Of a stretch of DNA of 64,000 nucleotides, positions 32,428-42,252 are shown one piece after another. The position numbers and the translations under genes were made by a program. Origin of the DNA: Rhizobium sp. Pop5 (GTDB lineage: Bacteria > Pseudomonadota > Alphaproteobacteria > Rhizobiales > Rhizobiaceae). Below the pieces are notes generated by a model. That model worked only from the letters and a program-made list of their open reading frames with translations. It did not search any database and was not told the DNA's origin. Position 1 is the stretch's first letter. Every line of letters begins with the position of its first letter. The DNA lies in contig NZ_CP099399.1 of NCBI RefSeq assembly GCF_024721175.1, positions 3,704,001 through 3,768,000 of the forward strand, in the 5' to 3' direction.

Positions 32428-32823
32428 TCAGAAGCGAATGAGGAAGCCGATCACCCAGACCAGAACGGTCAGACAGAGCGAACCGACGATATTGGCGATG
32501 GCGAGCTTGGTCGAAAATTCCTTCTCGAAGCCGTGGCCAAGGTCCCACATCAGATGACGGAAACCGCCGAGCATATGGTGCAGCAATGCCCAGGTATAGC
32601 CGAGGAGCACAAGCTTGCCGATAAGGCTGCCGAACACCCAGTTGGCCCAATCATAGGAACCCTGGCCGCTTGCCGCCGCGATCAGCCACCAGGCGACCAG
32701 CAGCGTGCCCACATACAGCGCGCCGCCGGTGATGCGGTGGACGATGGACATGACCATGGTGGGAATAGGTTTGTAAATTTGCAAATGCGGCGACAGGGGC
32801 CGATTATTTGTCACGTTCGCCAT
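32428..32823 (-). CDS. sdhC: Succinate dehydrogenase cytochrome b556 subunit
   Basis: SdhC, 131 aa, starting at [19 protein letters not shown], a family hallmark. Three membrane helices; the heme-ligand His is in [15 protein letters not shown]. The signature [11 protein letters not shown] follows the first loop. First gene of the sdh operon; its promoter should lie in the 315-bp gap shared with the divergent exported protein gene. Confidence 0.96.
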   Translation of the reverse strand: MANVTNNRPLSPHLQIYKPIPTMVMSIVHRITGGALYVGTLLVAWWLIAAASGQGSYDWANWVFGSLIGKLVLLGYTWALLHHMLGGFRHLMWDLGHGFEKEFSTKLAIANIVGSLCLTVLVWVIGFLIRF

Positions 32824-33138
32824 CAGAACCTCGCGGCGGCTTCTCTGCGCTCCCGGATTTCGGAGCATGCTCAGTCAACCACACGAATGACAAAATTCTC
32901 TGTGTGCGTTGCATCAATTGCGACGTTTACTCACCGGAAAGGCAGACGACAAGCACAATCGCTGTCTGCATTTAATTTAATCGATTCGGATTACCGGGAA
33001 GTTTGCGGGCCAACCAAACTGGCCTTTTGCGCTCAATATTTATGCCGATCGTCCCGCGCGAATGGACAAGCTGCCGCTTTTGGCGCAATCTGCCGTTAAC
33101 GATTTGTTAACGATCGGAATTCCGAAGGCCGGTATCCC
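32824..33138. other. Divergent promoter region of sdhC and the exported protein
   Basis: 315 nt, AT-rich around 32880-33050, with no coding frame worth calling. It should hold promoters for sdhCDAB (minus) and the exported protein (plus). The clearest signal is the CtrA-type box at 33096-33111. Confidence 0.6.
33096..33111 (+). promoter_or_regulatory. CtrA-type box
   Basis: Exact TTAA-N7-TTAAC (spacer cgatttg), 27 nt before ATG 33139. It forms part of a direct repeat of GTTAACGAT. CtrA is the cell-cycle master regulator of alphaproteobacteria. The close spacing to the start codon would suit either a short leader or repression. Confidence 0.6.
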
Positions 33139-33630
33139 ATGTTTCGCAGTCTGTCTGCAGTCACCCTGCTTGCTCTCGCAGCACTTGCCGCGCTCCCCGC
33201 GTCTGCAGGCGAGCGCGGCTATGATCATCGCTTTCCCGGCCATCGCCACGGTTTCCACAACGGGTTGCTTCTCGGCGAGCGCTTGAGCTGGCGCAACCGC
33301 GGCCTGCGCTTCGACAACATTTACAGTCACCGAGGCAGGAACAGGATGCCGATGCTGACGCAGTTTTCGTCGCCGGCAACAAATCGCGTCGCCTACAGCA
33401 ATCTGGTCTTCCTCGCACCCCAGGCCTCGGGTTGGGATGGCGGCGGAACCTATTCCGGCTCCTCCTACGTCTATCAGGTCGATGGCGGAACCTATGTCGG
33501 CGGCAATGGCTACGGCTACTATCCCGAAGCGCGGCCCGAGCCGATGGCGCCGAAGGCGAAGGTCATCGACGTCGCCGTCCAGGACGACCCTTGCACTTAC
33601 GAAGCCAATGTCTGCGTCATCCGGCCCTAG
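33139..33630 (+). CDS. Exported His/Tyr/Gly-rich protein
   Basis: A 163-aa protein with a clear signal peptide (MFRSLSAVTLLALAALAALPASAGE). The mature part starts with a His/Arg-rich stretch (YDHRFPGHRHGFHNG), has a Gly/Tyr-rich middle (around residues 97-130) and two Cys near the C-terminus (DPCTYEANVCVI). It is probably periplasmic or surface-exposed; family not recognised. Its TAG stop overlaps the stop of the convergent methyltransferase gene within a single CTAG. Confidence 0.8.
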   Translation: MFRSLSAVTLLALAALAALPASAGERGYDHRFPGHRHGFHNGLLLGERLSWRNRGLRFDNIYSHRGRNRMPMLTQFSSPATNRVAYSNLVFLAPQASGWDGGGTYSGSSYVYQVDGGTYVGGNGYGYYPEARPEPMAPKAKVIDVAVQDDPCTYEANVCVIRP

Positions 33631-34274
33631 AAGCCGAAGCGCCAGACCGTCGTTTTCTTGATTTCGCTATCCTCCAGCGCCCGCGTCACCGGCACCTGGT
33701 AGACCGCGCGGAATTCCAGCCGTTCCCGAGGCAGGTAGCTCCGCCCGGGATCGCCGACGAGAATAGTTTTGCCCTCCGCCGAAAGCCGCGCAAACCACGG
33801 AACGAGCGCATCGGCGAAAGCGCGGTCGTAGAAGACATCGCCGGCAAGCACGATATCCGTATCGACATCCCGTCCGATGAGATCGGCGCCGGTAAATCCG
33901 AGCGAAACGCTGTTGATCCCGGCATTCAGCCGGATCGCCGTTTCCGCCCAGGGATCGATATCGGCTGCCGTCACCTCGCGGGCACCGGCCATGACAGCTG
34001 CAATGCCGACAAGGCCGGAACCGCTGGCGAAATCCAGCACGCGTTTGCCGCGCACCGTTTCCGGATGATCGAGAATATAGCGCGCCAGCCCCTGCCCACC
34101 CGCCCAGGCGAAAGCCCAGAAGGGCGGCGGCAGACTAATCGCTTCCAGCTCCTCTTCCGTCTTCAGCCAGAGCTCATGCGCCTCGCTTGCCAGATGCAGC
34201 GAAATCTCCGGCACGTGCGGCGGCGCCATCAGGCTGGCATTGGCGCGGATGAAGGCTTCGGGATCGGTTTTCAA
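33627..34274 (-). CDS. Class I SAM methyltransferase (ETFB lysine methyltransferase-like)
   Basis: A 215-aa methyltransferase. Motif I is VLDFASGSGLVGI; PPPFWAFAWAGGQGLARYI and LAGDVFYDR match the ETFB-lysine methyltransferase group, which in alphaproteobacteria modifies electron-transfer flavoprotein beta. The start is TTG 34274, which overlaps the preceding stop (TTGA) and keeps the conserved N-terminus FIRANASL...VPEISLHLA; the next ATG would remove most of it. Substrate is inferred. Confidence 0.85.
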   Translation of the reverse strand: MKTDPEAFIRANASLMAPPHVPEISLHLASEAHELWLKTEEELEAISLPPPFWAFAWAGGQGLARYILDHPETVRGKRVLDFASGSGLVGIAAVMAGAREVTAADIDPWAETAIRLNAGINSVSLGFTGADLIGRDVDTDIVLAGDVFYDRAFADALVPWFARLSAEGKTILVGDPGRSYLPRERLEFRAVYQVPVTRALEDSEIKKTTVWRFGF

Positions 34275-34702
34275 CGCGGCGGATTGTCCAGCCCGCCCAT
34301 GCGGCAGACTTCAGCCCATTCTTCCTCCGTCACCGGCTGCACCGAAAGCCGCATTGAGGTGACGAGCGACATCTTGGCAAGCTTCTCGCTCGCCTTGACG
34401 TCCTTCAGCGTCACCGGCTTCGGAATATCCATGACGGCGCGGATATCAACGCAATCCCACTTCGGGTCGCCCTTGGCGGTGGAATCGGGATGCGACAGCG
34501 CGCAGACCTCGACGATACCGACGATCTCCAACCCGTCATTGGAGTGGTAGAAGAAGCCCTTGTCGCCGATCTGCATCGCCCGCATGTTGTTGCGCGCCAG
34601 ATAGTTGCGCACGCCGGTCCATTCCGTACCCTTTTCGCCGGCGGCCTTCTGCTGCTCCCACGACCAGGAAGCGGGCTCGGACTTATAGAGCCAATGCGCC
34701 AT
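34271..34702 (-). CDS. EVE domain protein
   Basis: A 143-aa single EVE domain (PUA-like fold), starting MAHWLYKSEPASWSWEQ with WTGVRNYLARNNMRAMQIGDKGFFYHS, the family core. EVE domains bind modified bases in nucleic acids; the cellular role of stand-alone bacterial proteins is not settled. It overlaps the methyltransferase start (TTGA) and follows the YciI-like gene by 2 nt. Confidence 0.92.
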   Translation of the reverse strand: MAHWLYKSEPASWSWEQQKAAGEKGTEWTGVRNYLARNNMRAMQIGDKGFFYHSNDGLEIVGIVEVCALSHPDSTAKGDPKWDCVDIRAVMDIPKPVTLKDVKASEKLAKMSLVTSMRLSVQPVTEEEWAEVCRMGGLDNPPR

Positions 34703-34704
34703 GT

Positions 34705-34998
34705 TTACGCCTCCGGCTTGTTGAATACCCAGTTGAAGGCCTTTACCTCGACGCTTTCGAACAATCCGGCCTTGGCATAGGGATCAGCATCGGCAAGCGC
34801 ACGCGCGGCCTCTTTCGATTCCGCTTCGACGACGATCAGGCTGCCGCAGGCCTTGCCCTCGTCATCGAGAAACGGCCCGGCAATCTTCAGCGTGCCCTCG
34901 GCATTCAGCCCGTTGAGATAATCGAGATGCGTCGGCCGCGTCTCCATGCGCACATTCAGATGCTCAGGCTTGTCCTTGCAGAGAAGGGCGAAAAGCAT
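34705..34998 (-). CDS. YciI family protein
   Basis: A 97-aa YciI-type protein (MLFALLCKDKPEHLNVR, HLDYLNG, IAGPFLDDEG, ALADADPYAKAGLF). The His-Asp pair of the fold is present. It sits 10 nt after gpsA and 2 nt before the EVE gene, in the run tsaD-gpsA-yciI-EVE-methyltransferase. Reaction unknown. Confidence 0.9.
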   Translation of the reverse strand: MLFALLCKDKPEHLNVRMETRPTHLDYLNGLNAEGTLKIAGPFLDDEGKACGSLIVVEAESKEAARALADADPYAKAGLFESVEVKAFNWVFNKPEA

Positions 34999-35008
34999 GT
35001 CTGTTCTC

Positions 35009-35992
35009 CTATTCGGTGGTGATTGGTCGCGTCATCAGCTGCTCGATGGCATCCGATATGTCGAGGCTGCCGTCGATGATCGCGGAAACGGCCTCGGTGA
35101 TCGGCATGCTGATCGCAAGCTCCGCCGCCAGCCGCGAGGCAACAGAGGCGGCGAGCGCGCCTTCCACCAATGCGCCCTGGAGCGGATCGACCTTTTCGCC
35201 GCGTCCGAGCGCGATGCCGAAACGCAGGTTTCGCGATTGGTGGCTCGTTCCCGTTAACACCAGATCGCCGAGGCCGGAAAGCCCGCGCACCGTATCCGCT
35301 TTCCCGCCCTTGGCGACGACGAAACGCGACATTTCCGCAAGCCCGCGCGCGATCAGCGCCGCACGCGCGGAATCGCCGATGCCCCCGCCTTCGACGATGC
35401 CGCAGGCGATTGCCAGCACGTTCTTGAGAGCGCCGCCGAGCTGCACGCCGATACGGTCGTCGGAGGCGTAGAGCCGGAAGGTCCGGCCTGATATCGCCTG
35501 GGCGAGCCGCTCCGCGGTCTCCATATCAGCCGCCGCGATCGCCATCGCCGTCGGCAGGCCTTTGGCGATATCGGCGGCAAAACCCGGACCGGAAAGCACG
35601 GCAACCGGATGGTCCGGCAGTTCCCGCTCCAGCATATCCGTCAAAAGATTGCCCGTCGCCCGCTCGATGCCTTTGGCGCAGGTGACGACGACGGCATCTC
35701 TGGAGAGATAGGGGCCGTATTGGCGCGCCGCATCGGCCTGCGCCTGCGACGGCATGGCAAAGAGCACGATCGAAGCGGCGGTGATCGCGTCCGCCTCGGC
35801 GGAAAATTTTAGCGATTCCGGCAGCGGAATACCAGGCAGCACCGCATCATGCAGCCGCTCGGCTTTCAGATCCGCAATCAGCGACGGATCGCGCCCGACG
35901 AGGGTCACCGCACTTCGTCCGGCAAGAGCGATAACGGCGGCGAGCGCGGTCCCGAAAGCGCCCGATCCAACGACGGCGATGTTTTCGCTCAT
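35009..35992 (-). CDS. gpsA: Glycerol-3-phosphate dehydrogenase [NAD(P)+]
   Basis: Makes sn-glycerol 3-phosphate for phospholipids. The 327-aa product has the NAD-binding motif [12 protein letters not shown], the substrate region [10 protein letters not shown], the catalytic Lys in [14 protein letters not shown], and the [12 protein letters not shown] block. ATG 35992 overlaps the tsaD stop by ATGA. Confidence 0.96.
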   Translation of the reverse strand: MSENIAVVGSGAFGTALAAVIALAGRSAVTLVGRDPSLIADLKAERLHDAVLPGIPLPESLKFSAEADAITAASIVLFAMPSQAQADAARQYGPYLSRDAVVVTCAKGIERATGNLLTDMLERELPDHPVAVLSGPGFAADIAKGLPTAMAIAAADMETAERLAQAISGRTFRLYASDDRIGVQLGGALKNVLAIACGIVEGGGIGDSARAALIARGLAEMSRFVVAKGGKADTVRGLSGLGDLVLTGTSHQSRNLRFGIALGRGEKVDPLQGALVEGALAASVASRLAAELAISMPITEAVSAIIDGSLDISDAIEQLMTRPITTE

Positions 35993-37086
35993 GCCTTGGC
36001 TCCTCTCTTTCCGAAACCGATCAGCGTTTGCGCCTTGGAATCGAGCGGCCAGCGCGAGCGTGGCTGCACGTCGAGCGTGTCAGGCTGAACGCCCGTCGCC
36101 ATCCGCTCCAACCCCGCCCAGGCGATCATCACCGCATTGTCCGTGCAGAGGCTGAGCGGCGGCGCGATGAAGCGGAAACCGTTCTTGTCGCAGAGCGCCT
36201 GCAGCGTGCCACGCAGTTCGAGATTGGCGGCGACACCGCCGGCAACGACGAGCGCCGGCTTATCGTCGGTCACAGGAAATTCCGTTTTGAACCGCTGCAG
36301 CCCACGGCCGATACGGTCCTTCAGCGTGCGCGAGATCGCCTTCTGGAACGAGGCGCAGATATCGGCAACATCCTGATCGCTGAGCGGCGCGATCTCCTGT
36401 GCGGCCTGCCGCACCGCCGTTTTCAGGCCGGAGAAGGAAAAGTCGAGCCGCGCCTCGCCGACGAGCGGCCGCGGGAAATCGAAACGGTCGGGGTTGCCGC
36501 CCCGCGCCATCCGCTCCACGGCCGGGCCGCCGGGGTATGGCAGGCCGAGCAGCTTTGCCGTCTTGTCGAAGGCCTCGCCGAGCGCATCGTCGATCGTCGT
36601 GCCCCAGCGCTCATATTCTCCAACGCCGCGCACCAGGATGAGCTGGGTATGGCCGCCCGAAACGAGCAGCATCAAATAGGGAAAGGTAAGCCCATCCGTC
36701 AGCCGCGCCGTCAGCGCATGGCCTTCGAGATGGTTGACCGCGTAAAGTGGCTTGCCGGCGGCTCTGGCAATCGCCTTGCCGGTCATCAACCCGACGAGGA
36801 GCCCGCCGATCAGCCCCGGCCCCGAAGTGGCGGCGATAGCGTCGACATCATCAAGCGACACATTGGCGCGCGTCAGCGCCTCCTCGATCAGCTCGTCCAG
36901 CGCCTCGACATGGGCGCGCGCGGCGATCTCCGGCACCACGCCACCATAGGCGCTATGCTCGTCGAGCTGGGAAAGCACCACGTCGGACAGCACCTTGGCA
37001 TGCCCCTCCGCATCGCGCTCGACGACGGCCGCGGCGGTCTCGTCGCAGCTTGTTTCGATGCCGAGAATGCGCAGAAAGGGAACCAT
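35989..37086 (-). CDS. tsaD: tRNA N6-adenosine threonylcarbamoyltransferase
   Basis: TsaD transfers threonylcarbamoyl to A37 of ANN-decoding tRNAs. The 365-aa product starts at [17 protein letters not shown]; the metal-binding HLEGH motif and the ASHD-type ATP-binding fold with [10 protein letters not shown] and [10 protein letters not shown] follow. The open frame runs far upstream opposite hemC, but conservation begins at 37086. Divergent from hemC with 72 nt between. Confidence 0.96.
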   Translation of the reverse strand: MVPFLRILGIETSCDETAAAVVERDAEGHAKVLSDVVLSQLDEHSAYGGVVPEIAARAHVEALDELIEEALTRANVSLDDVDAIAATSGPGLIGGLLVGLMTGKAIARAAGKPLYAVNHLEGHALTARLTDGLTFPYLMLLVSGGHTQLILVRGVGEYERWGTTIDDALGEAFDKTAKLLGLPYPGGPAVERMARGGNPDRFDFPRPLVGEARLDFSFSGLKTAVRQAAQEIAPLSDQDVADICASFQKAISRTLKDRIGRGLQRFKTEFPVTDDKPALVVAGGVAANLELRGTLQALCDKNGFRFIAPPLSLCTDNAVMIAWAGLERMATGVQPDTLDVQPRSRWPLDSKAQTLIGFGKRGAKA

Positions 37087-37158
37087 GAAGCCTGTTCGTT
37101 GATTGCGATGGTACGGAAACCCGTTTACGAGAACTCCGGTAACAACGGAACAGAGCTG

Positions 37159-38088
37159 ATGCAAACAAAACCTTTCCGGATCGGCACGCGAGGCAGCCCG
37201 CTGGCGCTTGCCCAGGCGCATGAGGCGCGCGACAGGCTGATGGCGGCGCACAATCTGCCCGAGGAAATGTTCGAAATCGTCGTGCTGACGACCAAGGGCG
37301 ACCGCATCACCGACCGGTCGCTCGCCGAGATCGGCGGCAAAGGCCTCTTCACAGAGGAACTCGAACAGCGGCTTACATCCGGCGAGCTGGATTTCGCCGT
37401 GCACTCCACCAAGGACATGCCGACGAACCTGCCCGATGGGCTTTATCTCTCCGCTTATCTGCCGCGCGAAGACATCCGCGACGCCGTCATCGGCCGTACC
37501 GCGCCCAAGCTGATCGACCTGCCGCATGGTGCGACCGTCGGCTCCTCGTCGCTGCGCCGCCAGGCACTGATCCGCCGCATGCGGCCGGATATCAACGTCA
37601 TTACTTTCCGCGGCGCGGTCGAAACACGCCTGCGCAAACTCGAAGAGGGCCAGGTGGACGCAACCCTGCTGGCGCTTGCCGGCCTGAAGCGCCTCGGCAA
37701 GGTCGAGGTGATTACCGATATCCTCGATCCCGACACTTTCCCGCCGGCACCGGCCCAGGGGGCGATCTGCATCGAAAGCCGTATCGGAGACACGGGGATT
37801 GATGATCTTCTGGCCCCGATCAACGACGCGCCAACCTATGACACCGTTTCCTGCGAACGCGCCTTCCTCGCCGCTCTCGACGGCTCCTGCCGTACACCGA
37901 TTGGGGGTTACGCCGTCTGCGAAGGCGATCTGATCCGGTTTTCCGGCCTCATCATCACCCCTGACGGCCGCAGCCAGCATGCGGTGACGACCGACGGCCA
38001 CCGTCGCGATGCGGCAGCCCTCGGCACCCGCGCGGGCCAGGACGTGCGCGCAAGGGCCGGCAGCGCCTTCTTCGACGACTGGCGCTGA
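37159..38088 (+). CDS. hemC: Porphobilinogen deaminase (hydroxymethylbilane synthase)
   Basis: Polymerises four porphobilinogens in tetrapyrrole synthesis. The 309-aa product has [14 protein letters not shown] at the N-terminus, the catalytic Asp region HSTKDMPT, the arginine-rich [10 protein letters not shown] loop, and the dipyrromethane cofactor Cys in [12 protein letters not shown]. Start MQTKPFRIG at 37159. First gene of a heme operon, 7 nt before hemD. Confidence 0.96.
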   Translation: MQTKPFRIGTRGSPLALAQAHEARDRLMAAHNLPEEMFEIVVLTTKGDRITDRSLAEIGGKGLFTEELEQRLTSGELDFAVHSTKDMPTNLPDGLYLSAYLPREDIRDAVIGRTAPKLIDLPHGATVGSSSLRRQALIRRMRPDINVITFRGAVETRLRKLEEGQVDATLLALAGLKRLGKVEVITDILDPDTFPPAPAQGAICIESRIGDTGIDDLLAPINDAPTYDTVSCERAFLAALDGSCRTPIGGYAVCEGDLIRFSGLIITPDGRSQHAVTTDGHRRDAAALGTRAGQDVRARAGSAFFDDWR

Positions 38089-38095
38089 GGCAGCG

Positions 38096-38803
38096 ATGCG
38101 CGTGCTCGTCACCCGCCCCGCGCATTCGGCGACAAGAACCGCACAACGTCTGCGCGATATGGGCCACGAGCCCCTGCTCATGCCCCTGCGCCGGCCGCTG
38201 CACGATAGCGCCGAAGCCGCCCGCGCGCTGGCAGCCACCAGCGGTCCGATCGCCGTAACCAGCGCCGAAGCGATCCGGGTCGTTGCCGCCCTCTGCGACG
38301 AACTTCGCCCCTATCTCGGCCGCCCACTTTTTGCGGTCGGCGAGGCGACGGCGAAGGAAGCGGAGAGCATCGGCTTCCGATCCATCTCCTCATCCTTGGG
38401 CAACGGCGGCGACCTCGCCGATCTCGTCGCGGCCCAGGGAGCGGACGGGTTGCTCTACCTTGCCGGCCTGCCGCGGGCCGAAACATTCGAAGCAAGATTG
38501 CGCGAACTCGGCATCCGCTTCTCGGTCGCCGAATGTTATCGCATGCAGCCGGTCGCGCCCGCCCCGGCCGAAATCGAAGCGCTTTTCTCGGACGGCTGGC
38601 CTGACACCATCCTCTTATATTCCAGGCAGACGGCCGACGATTTCTTTCACCTGCCGGATCTCCGGGCGACCCTATCGGAACGGGGCGAAATCCGCATTCT
38701 CTGCCTCAGCGAGGCGGTGGCGCAAGCCGTTCCGGCGGCCCTGAAAAAAAATGTAACGATCTCACCGATGCCGGATGAGAAAAGTCTTTTGTCGCTGCTT
38801 TGA
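38096..38803 (+). CDS. hemD: Uroporphyrinogen-III synthase
   Basis: Cyclises hydroxymethylbilane to uroporphyrinogen III. The 235-aa product fits the poorly conserved HemD fold: [19 protein letters not shown] at the start, [23 protein letters not shown], and [12 protein letters not shown]. Identity rests on these plus position right after hemC. Confidence 0.9.
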   Translation: MRVLVTRPAHSATRTAQRLRDMGHEPLLMPLRRPLHDSAEAARALAATSGPIAVTSAEAIRVVAALCDELRPYLGRPLFAVGEATAKEAESIGFRSISSSLGNGGDLADLVAAQGADGLLYLAGLPRAETFEARLRELGIRFSVAECYRMQPVAPAPAEIEALFSDGWPDTILLYSRQTADDFFHLPDLRATLSERGEIRILCLSEAVAQAVPAALKKNVTISPMPDEKSLLSLL

Positions 38804-38892
38804 ATGCTCTGGCCGCCCAAATTTGATCTAACCTCTTCCCTTAATTGGCATCACTGTCTAGTTTCGTTGCAATGCAGGATAAAGAGGACCTC

Positions 38893-40137
38893 ATGGTATC
38901 GGGAAACCCGCCACGCCATTCCAAGAGCGCCGACGAACCGGTCACGATCGACCTCGATTCACAGGATTTCGCCTCTGCAGCCGATACCCAAAAGCCGGTA
39001 ACTCATGAGGCCGGCGACGACGACAGCACCGACACCGATGTCGCGGCGCCCTCCGGAACGGACGCCGCATCGCATGCAGAGCCTGAAAGCGAGTCTGCGG
39101 AAGACAGGCTGGAAGAGCCGGCAGCCCCTGAGCCTTGCTTCACGCCTCCTCCTGAACAATCCGCGCCGCGCGGCGCCGGCACATCGGGTCTCATCGCCGC
39201 CGGCATCTTCGGCGGTCTCGTTGCCCTGATCGGCGCGGGCGCGATTCAATATGCCGGTTACCTTCCGGGTTCCTCCTCACAACAGCGGTCCTCGCCTGAG
39301 ATCGCCGACCTTTCCGGCGAGATCGACGGGCTGAAACAGACCGTCGCCAACCTTGCCGCCAAGCCGGCGAGCGGCGGCGATGCCGCGCTTGAAAAGCGTA
39401 TCGCCGCGCTGGAGGCATCTGCAGGCGCTGCCGCATCAGGCGCACCGGCCGATTCGGCAAATGTCGAGGCGCTCAACCAGAAGATTGCGGAGCTGAGTGG
39501 CCAGGTCGATCAGCTGCGCTCTACGCTCGCCCAGTCCTCCGAGCAGCAGACGACCAGCGACACAGATATCGCCAAGCGCCTCGCCGAAGCCGAAAAGAAA
39601 CTCAACGAACCGCGCGAGGACGTCGCCGTCGCCAAGGCGATCGCGGCAGCCGCCCTCAAGGCAGCGATCGATCGCGGCGGCCCCTTCCTTGCCGAACTCG
39701 ATACTTTCGCCGGCGTCGCGCCCGACGATCCGGCTGTCGCCGACCTGCGCTCCTTTGCCGAAACCGGCATTCCCTCGCGAGCCGAGCTGGTGCGCGAGGT
39801 TCCCGACGTTGCGACTGCGATCGTCGAAGCCGTCAACCAGCCGGACCCGAACCAGAGCTGGTCGGACCGACTGATGGCAAGCGCGAAATCGCTGGTAACG
39901 GTCCGTCCCGTCGGCAATATCGAGGGCGAGAGCGTCGAAGCGATTGCTGCGCGCATGGAGGACAAGGTGAAGAACGGCGATCTGCCCGGCGCTTCCTCCG
40001 AATGGAACAATCTGCCCGCTCCCGGCAAGCAGGCGTCATCAGCCTTCAAGCAGTCGCTGGAGGCGCGCATTCGCGTCGAGGAACTGGTCGGTGGGGCGCT
40101 GTCGAAAGCGGTCACCGGCACCGGCAAGGAGGGGTGA
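38893..40137 (+). CDS. Mitofilin/Mic60-like inner-membrane protein
   Basis: A 414-aa protein of the alphaproteobacterial Mic60 type (COG4223-like). An acidic, Pro-rich cytoplasmic N-terminus of about 95 residues precedes one transmembrane helix (GLIAAGIFGGLVALIGAGA), a coiled-coil region of roughly residues 130-240, and a C-terminal mitofilin-like domain (AIAAAALKAAIDRGGPFLAEL). Mic60 shapes inner-membrane invaginations in relatives and is commonly found between hemD and hemY. ATG 38893 follows AAGAGG; MQDKEDL at 38872 is possible. Confidence 0.85.
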   Translation: MVSGNPPRHSKSADEPVTIDLDSQDFASAADTQKPVTHEAGDDDSTDTDVAAPSGTDAASHAEPESESAEDRLEEPAAPEPCFTPPPEQSAPRGAGTSGLIAAGIFGGLVALIGAGAIQYAGYLPGSSSQQRSSPEIADLSGEIDGLKQTVANLAAKPASGGDAALEKRIAALEASAGAAASGAPADSANVEALNQKIAELSGQVDQLRSTLAQSSEQQTTSDTDIAKRLAEAEKKLNEPREDVAVAKAIAAAALKAAIDRGGPFLAELDTFAGVAPDDPAVADLRSFAETGIPSRAELVREVPDVATAIVEAVNQPDPNQSWSDRLMASAKSLVTVRPVGNIEGESVEAIAARMEDKVKNGDLPGASSEWNNLPAPGKQASSAFKQSLEARIRVEELVGGALSKAVTGTGKEG

Positions 40138-40141
40138 GACC

Positions 40142-41749
40142 ATGATCAGGCTTGTCGTCTTCGCCGTCCTCGTCCTGCTTCTCGCCTATGGCTTCTCCTG
40201 GTTTGCCGATCGTCCCGGCGACCTGTCGCTGATCTGGGAAGGCCAGATCTATCAGACAAAGCTGATCGTCGCGGTGAGCGCGATCATCGCTCTTATCGCC
40301 GCCGTGATGATCGCCTGGTGGTTCGTCCGGCTGATCTGGACCTCGCCGCATTCGGTGACCCGCTATTTCCGCGCCCGCAAGCGCGATCGCGGCTACCAGG
40401 CGCTGTCGACTGGCCTGATTGCCGCCGGCGCCGGCAATGCCTTGCTCGCCCGCAAGATGGCCGCCCGCTCGCGCGGCCTCATTCGCGCCGATCAGGAGCC
40501 TTTGATCAACCTGCTCGAGGCCCAGGCCGCCCTGATCGAAGGGCGCCATGACGAGGCGCGCGCCAAATTCGAGGCCATGGCCAATGATCCCGAGACGCGC
40601 GAACTCGGTCTGCGCGGCCTCTATCTGGAAGCCCGCCGCCTCGGGGCCAACGAAGCCGCCCGTCAATATGCCGAAAAGGCTGCTGACAATGCGCCTTACC
40701 TGCCTTGGGCCGCGCAAGCGACGCTCGAATATCGCAGCCAGGCCGGCCGCTGGGACGATGCCATCCGCCTGCTCGAACAGCAGAAGGCTGCCCGCGTCGT
40801 CGAAAAGGCCGAAGCCAACCGCCTGCACGCCGTCCTCCTGACCGCGCGCGCCGGCGAAAAACTGGAGGGCGACCCGGCCGGTGCTCGCGACGATGCCTTG
40901 CAGGCGCTGAAGCTGGCCGCCGATTTCATTCCGGCCGCCCTCATTGCCGCAAAGGCTCTCTTCCGCGAAGGCGGCCTGCGCAAGGCCGCCTCGATCCTCG
41001 AACAGGCTTGGAAAGCGGAACCTCATCCCGAAATCGGCCGCGTCTATGTCAGGGCCCGCAGCGGCGATTCCACGCTTGACCGGCTGAAGCGCGCCGAGCG
41101 ACTGGAAGGAATGCGTCCGAACAACGTCGAATCCCTTCTCGTCGTCGCACAGGCAGCACTGGATGCGCAGGAATTCGCCAAGGCCCGCGCCAAGGCGGAG
41201 GCCGCGGCTCGCATCGAGCCGCGCGAGGCCGCCTTCCTGCTGCTTGCCGACATCGAGGAAGCCGAAACCGGCGACCAGGGCCGTGTGCGCCATTGGCTCG
41301 CCCAGGCGCTCAAGGCGCCGCGCGATCCGGCCTGGGTGGCGGATGGTTTCGTATCGGACAAATGGCTGCCGGTATCACCCGTGACCGGCCGCCTCGACGC
41401 CTTCGAATGGAAGGCGCCCTTCGGCCAGATCGAAGGTCCGGTCGAAGAGGGTTCACAGCCGGCCTCGATCGAAACCGCCCTGAAAACGCTGCCGCCGCTG
41501 CGCGATGTCAGGCCCGAAAGCCCGGTCAACGATCATCGCATCATCGAACTCGAACGCGCGGCGACCATTGCCGAGGCCGTGCGCCCGGCGCCAGCACCGG
41601 CGCCGGCAAAATCAAAACCTGAACCCGTGAGTGATCGGGCGCCCGCAGCAAACGAGGGAAGGCCTTTCTTCGGCGGACTCCCTGATGATCCCGGCGTTCG
41701 CGATCCCAGGGCGGAACCGGGACCCAAGACGCGGCTCCGCCTTTTCTGA
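40142..41749 (+). CDS. HemY-like membrane protein with TPR repeats
   Basis: A 535-aa protein: two transmembrane helices at about residues 1-20 and 40-65, the HemY_N segment (WEGQIYQTKLIVAVSAI), then helical TPR-like repeats to about residue 400 and a Pro/Ala-rich tail. HemY in this sense is not the protoporphyrinogen oxidase; its exact function in heme metabolism is unclear. It starts 4 nt after the mitofilin gene. Confidence 0.88.
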   Translation: MIRLVVFAVLVLLLAYGFSWFADRPGDLSLIWEGQIYQTKLIVAVSAIIALIAAVMIAWWFVRLIWTSPHSVTRYFRARKRDRGYQALSTGLIAAGAGNALLARKMAARSRGLIRADQEPLINLLEAQAALIEGRHDEARAKFEAMANDPETRELGLRGLYLEARRLGANEAARQYAEKAADNAPYLPWAAQATLEYRSQAGRWDDAIRLLEQQKAARVVEKAEANRLHAVLLTARAGEKLEGDPAGARDDALQALKLAADFIPAALIAAKALFREGGLRKAASILEQAWKAEPHPEIGRVYVRARSGDSTLDRLKRAERLEGMRPNNVESLLVVAQAALDAQEFAKARAKAEAAARIEPREAAFLLLADIEEAETGDQGRVRHWLAQALKAPRDPAWVADGFVSDKWLPVSPVTGRLDAFEWKAPFGQIEGPVEEGSQPASIETALKTLPPLRDVRPESPVNDHRIIELERAATIAEAVRPAPAPAPAKSKPEPVSDRAPAANEGRPFFGGLPDDPGVRDPRAEPGPKTRLRLF

Positions 41750-41766
41750 AATGGAATGAAAACTGC

Positions 41767-42252
41767 ATGTTCGAACGCTTTCAGGCATTCTTCCAGAAGC
41801 TTACCGCCGATCACTCCCGGAAAGCTTTCGCCCCGGATGATCCGCGCATCGCGGTGGCGGCGCTCTGCATGCAGGTCATGGAGGCCGACGGCCAGATCAA
41901 GGCCAGCGAAAAGAAGCGGCTGCGCAAACTCTTAAAGGAGCAATATGCGCTCGACGGCAAACAGCTCGATGCCCTGATAGCCGCAGGCCTCGAGGCAGAA
42001 AGCTCCGCGGTCGATTATTATCGGTTCACCTCCGACCTGAAACGCCATCTCAATACCGAGCAGCGGCTCGAGCTGATCGGCATCCTCTGGGACATCGTCT
42101 ATGCCGATGGTGAGCGCAGCGAAATGGAAGACCACGTGATCTGGCGCATCGCCGACCTGCTCGGCGTTTCCTCACGCGAGCGCATCCAGAAACGGCAGGA
42201 GGCAGCCGCCAGGGTCACCGATGTCCAGGTTGTGCAAGATGACAGCGACTGA
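41767..42252 (+). CDS. TerB/DjlA-like domain protein
   Basis: A 161-aa all-helical protein with the acidic repeated motif of the TerB superfamily: VMEADGQIKASEKKRL and VYADGERSEMEDHVI, the two symmetrical metal-binding loops seen in TerB. Tellurite resistance is not implied, since single TerB-like domains are common. It lies 17 nt after hemY and overlaps the amidotransferase start by 14 nt. Confidence 0.88.
   Translation: MFERFQAFFQKLTADHSRKAFAPDDPRIAVAALCMQVMEADGQIKASEKKRLRKLLKEQYALDGKQLDALIAAGLEAESSAVDYYRFTSDLKRHLNTEQRLELIGILWDIVYADGERSEMEDHVIWRIADLLGVSSRERIQKRQEAAARVTDVQVVQDDSD

Noticed and set aside
37087..38238. Upstream extension of the tsaD frame to 38238
   Set aside because: The extra codons are antisense to hemC; family similarity begins at 37086.
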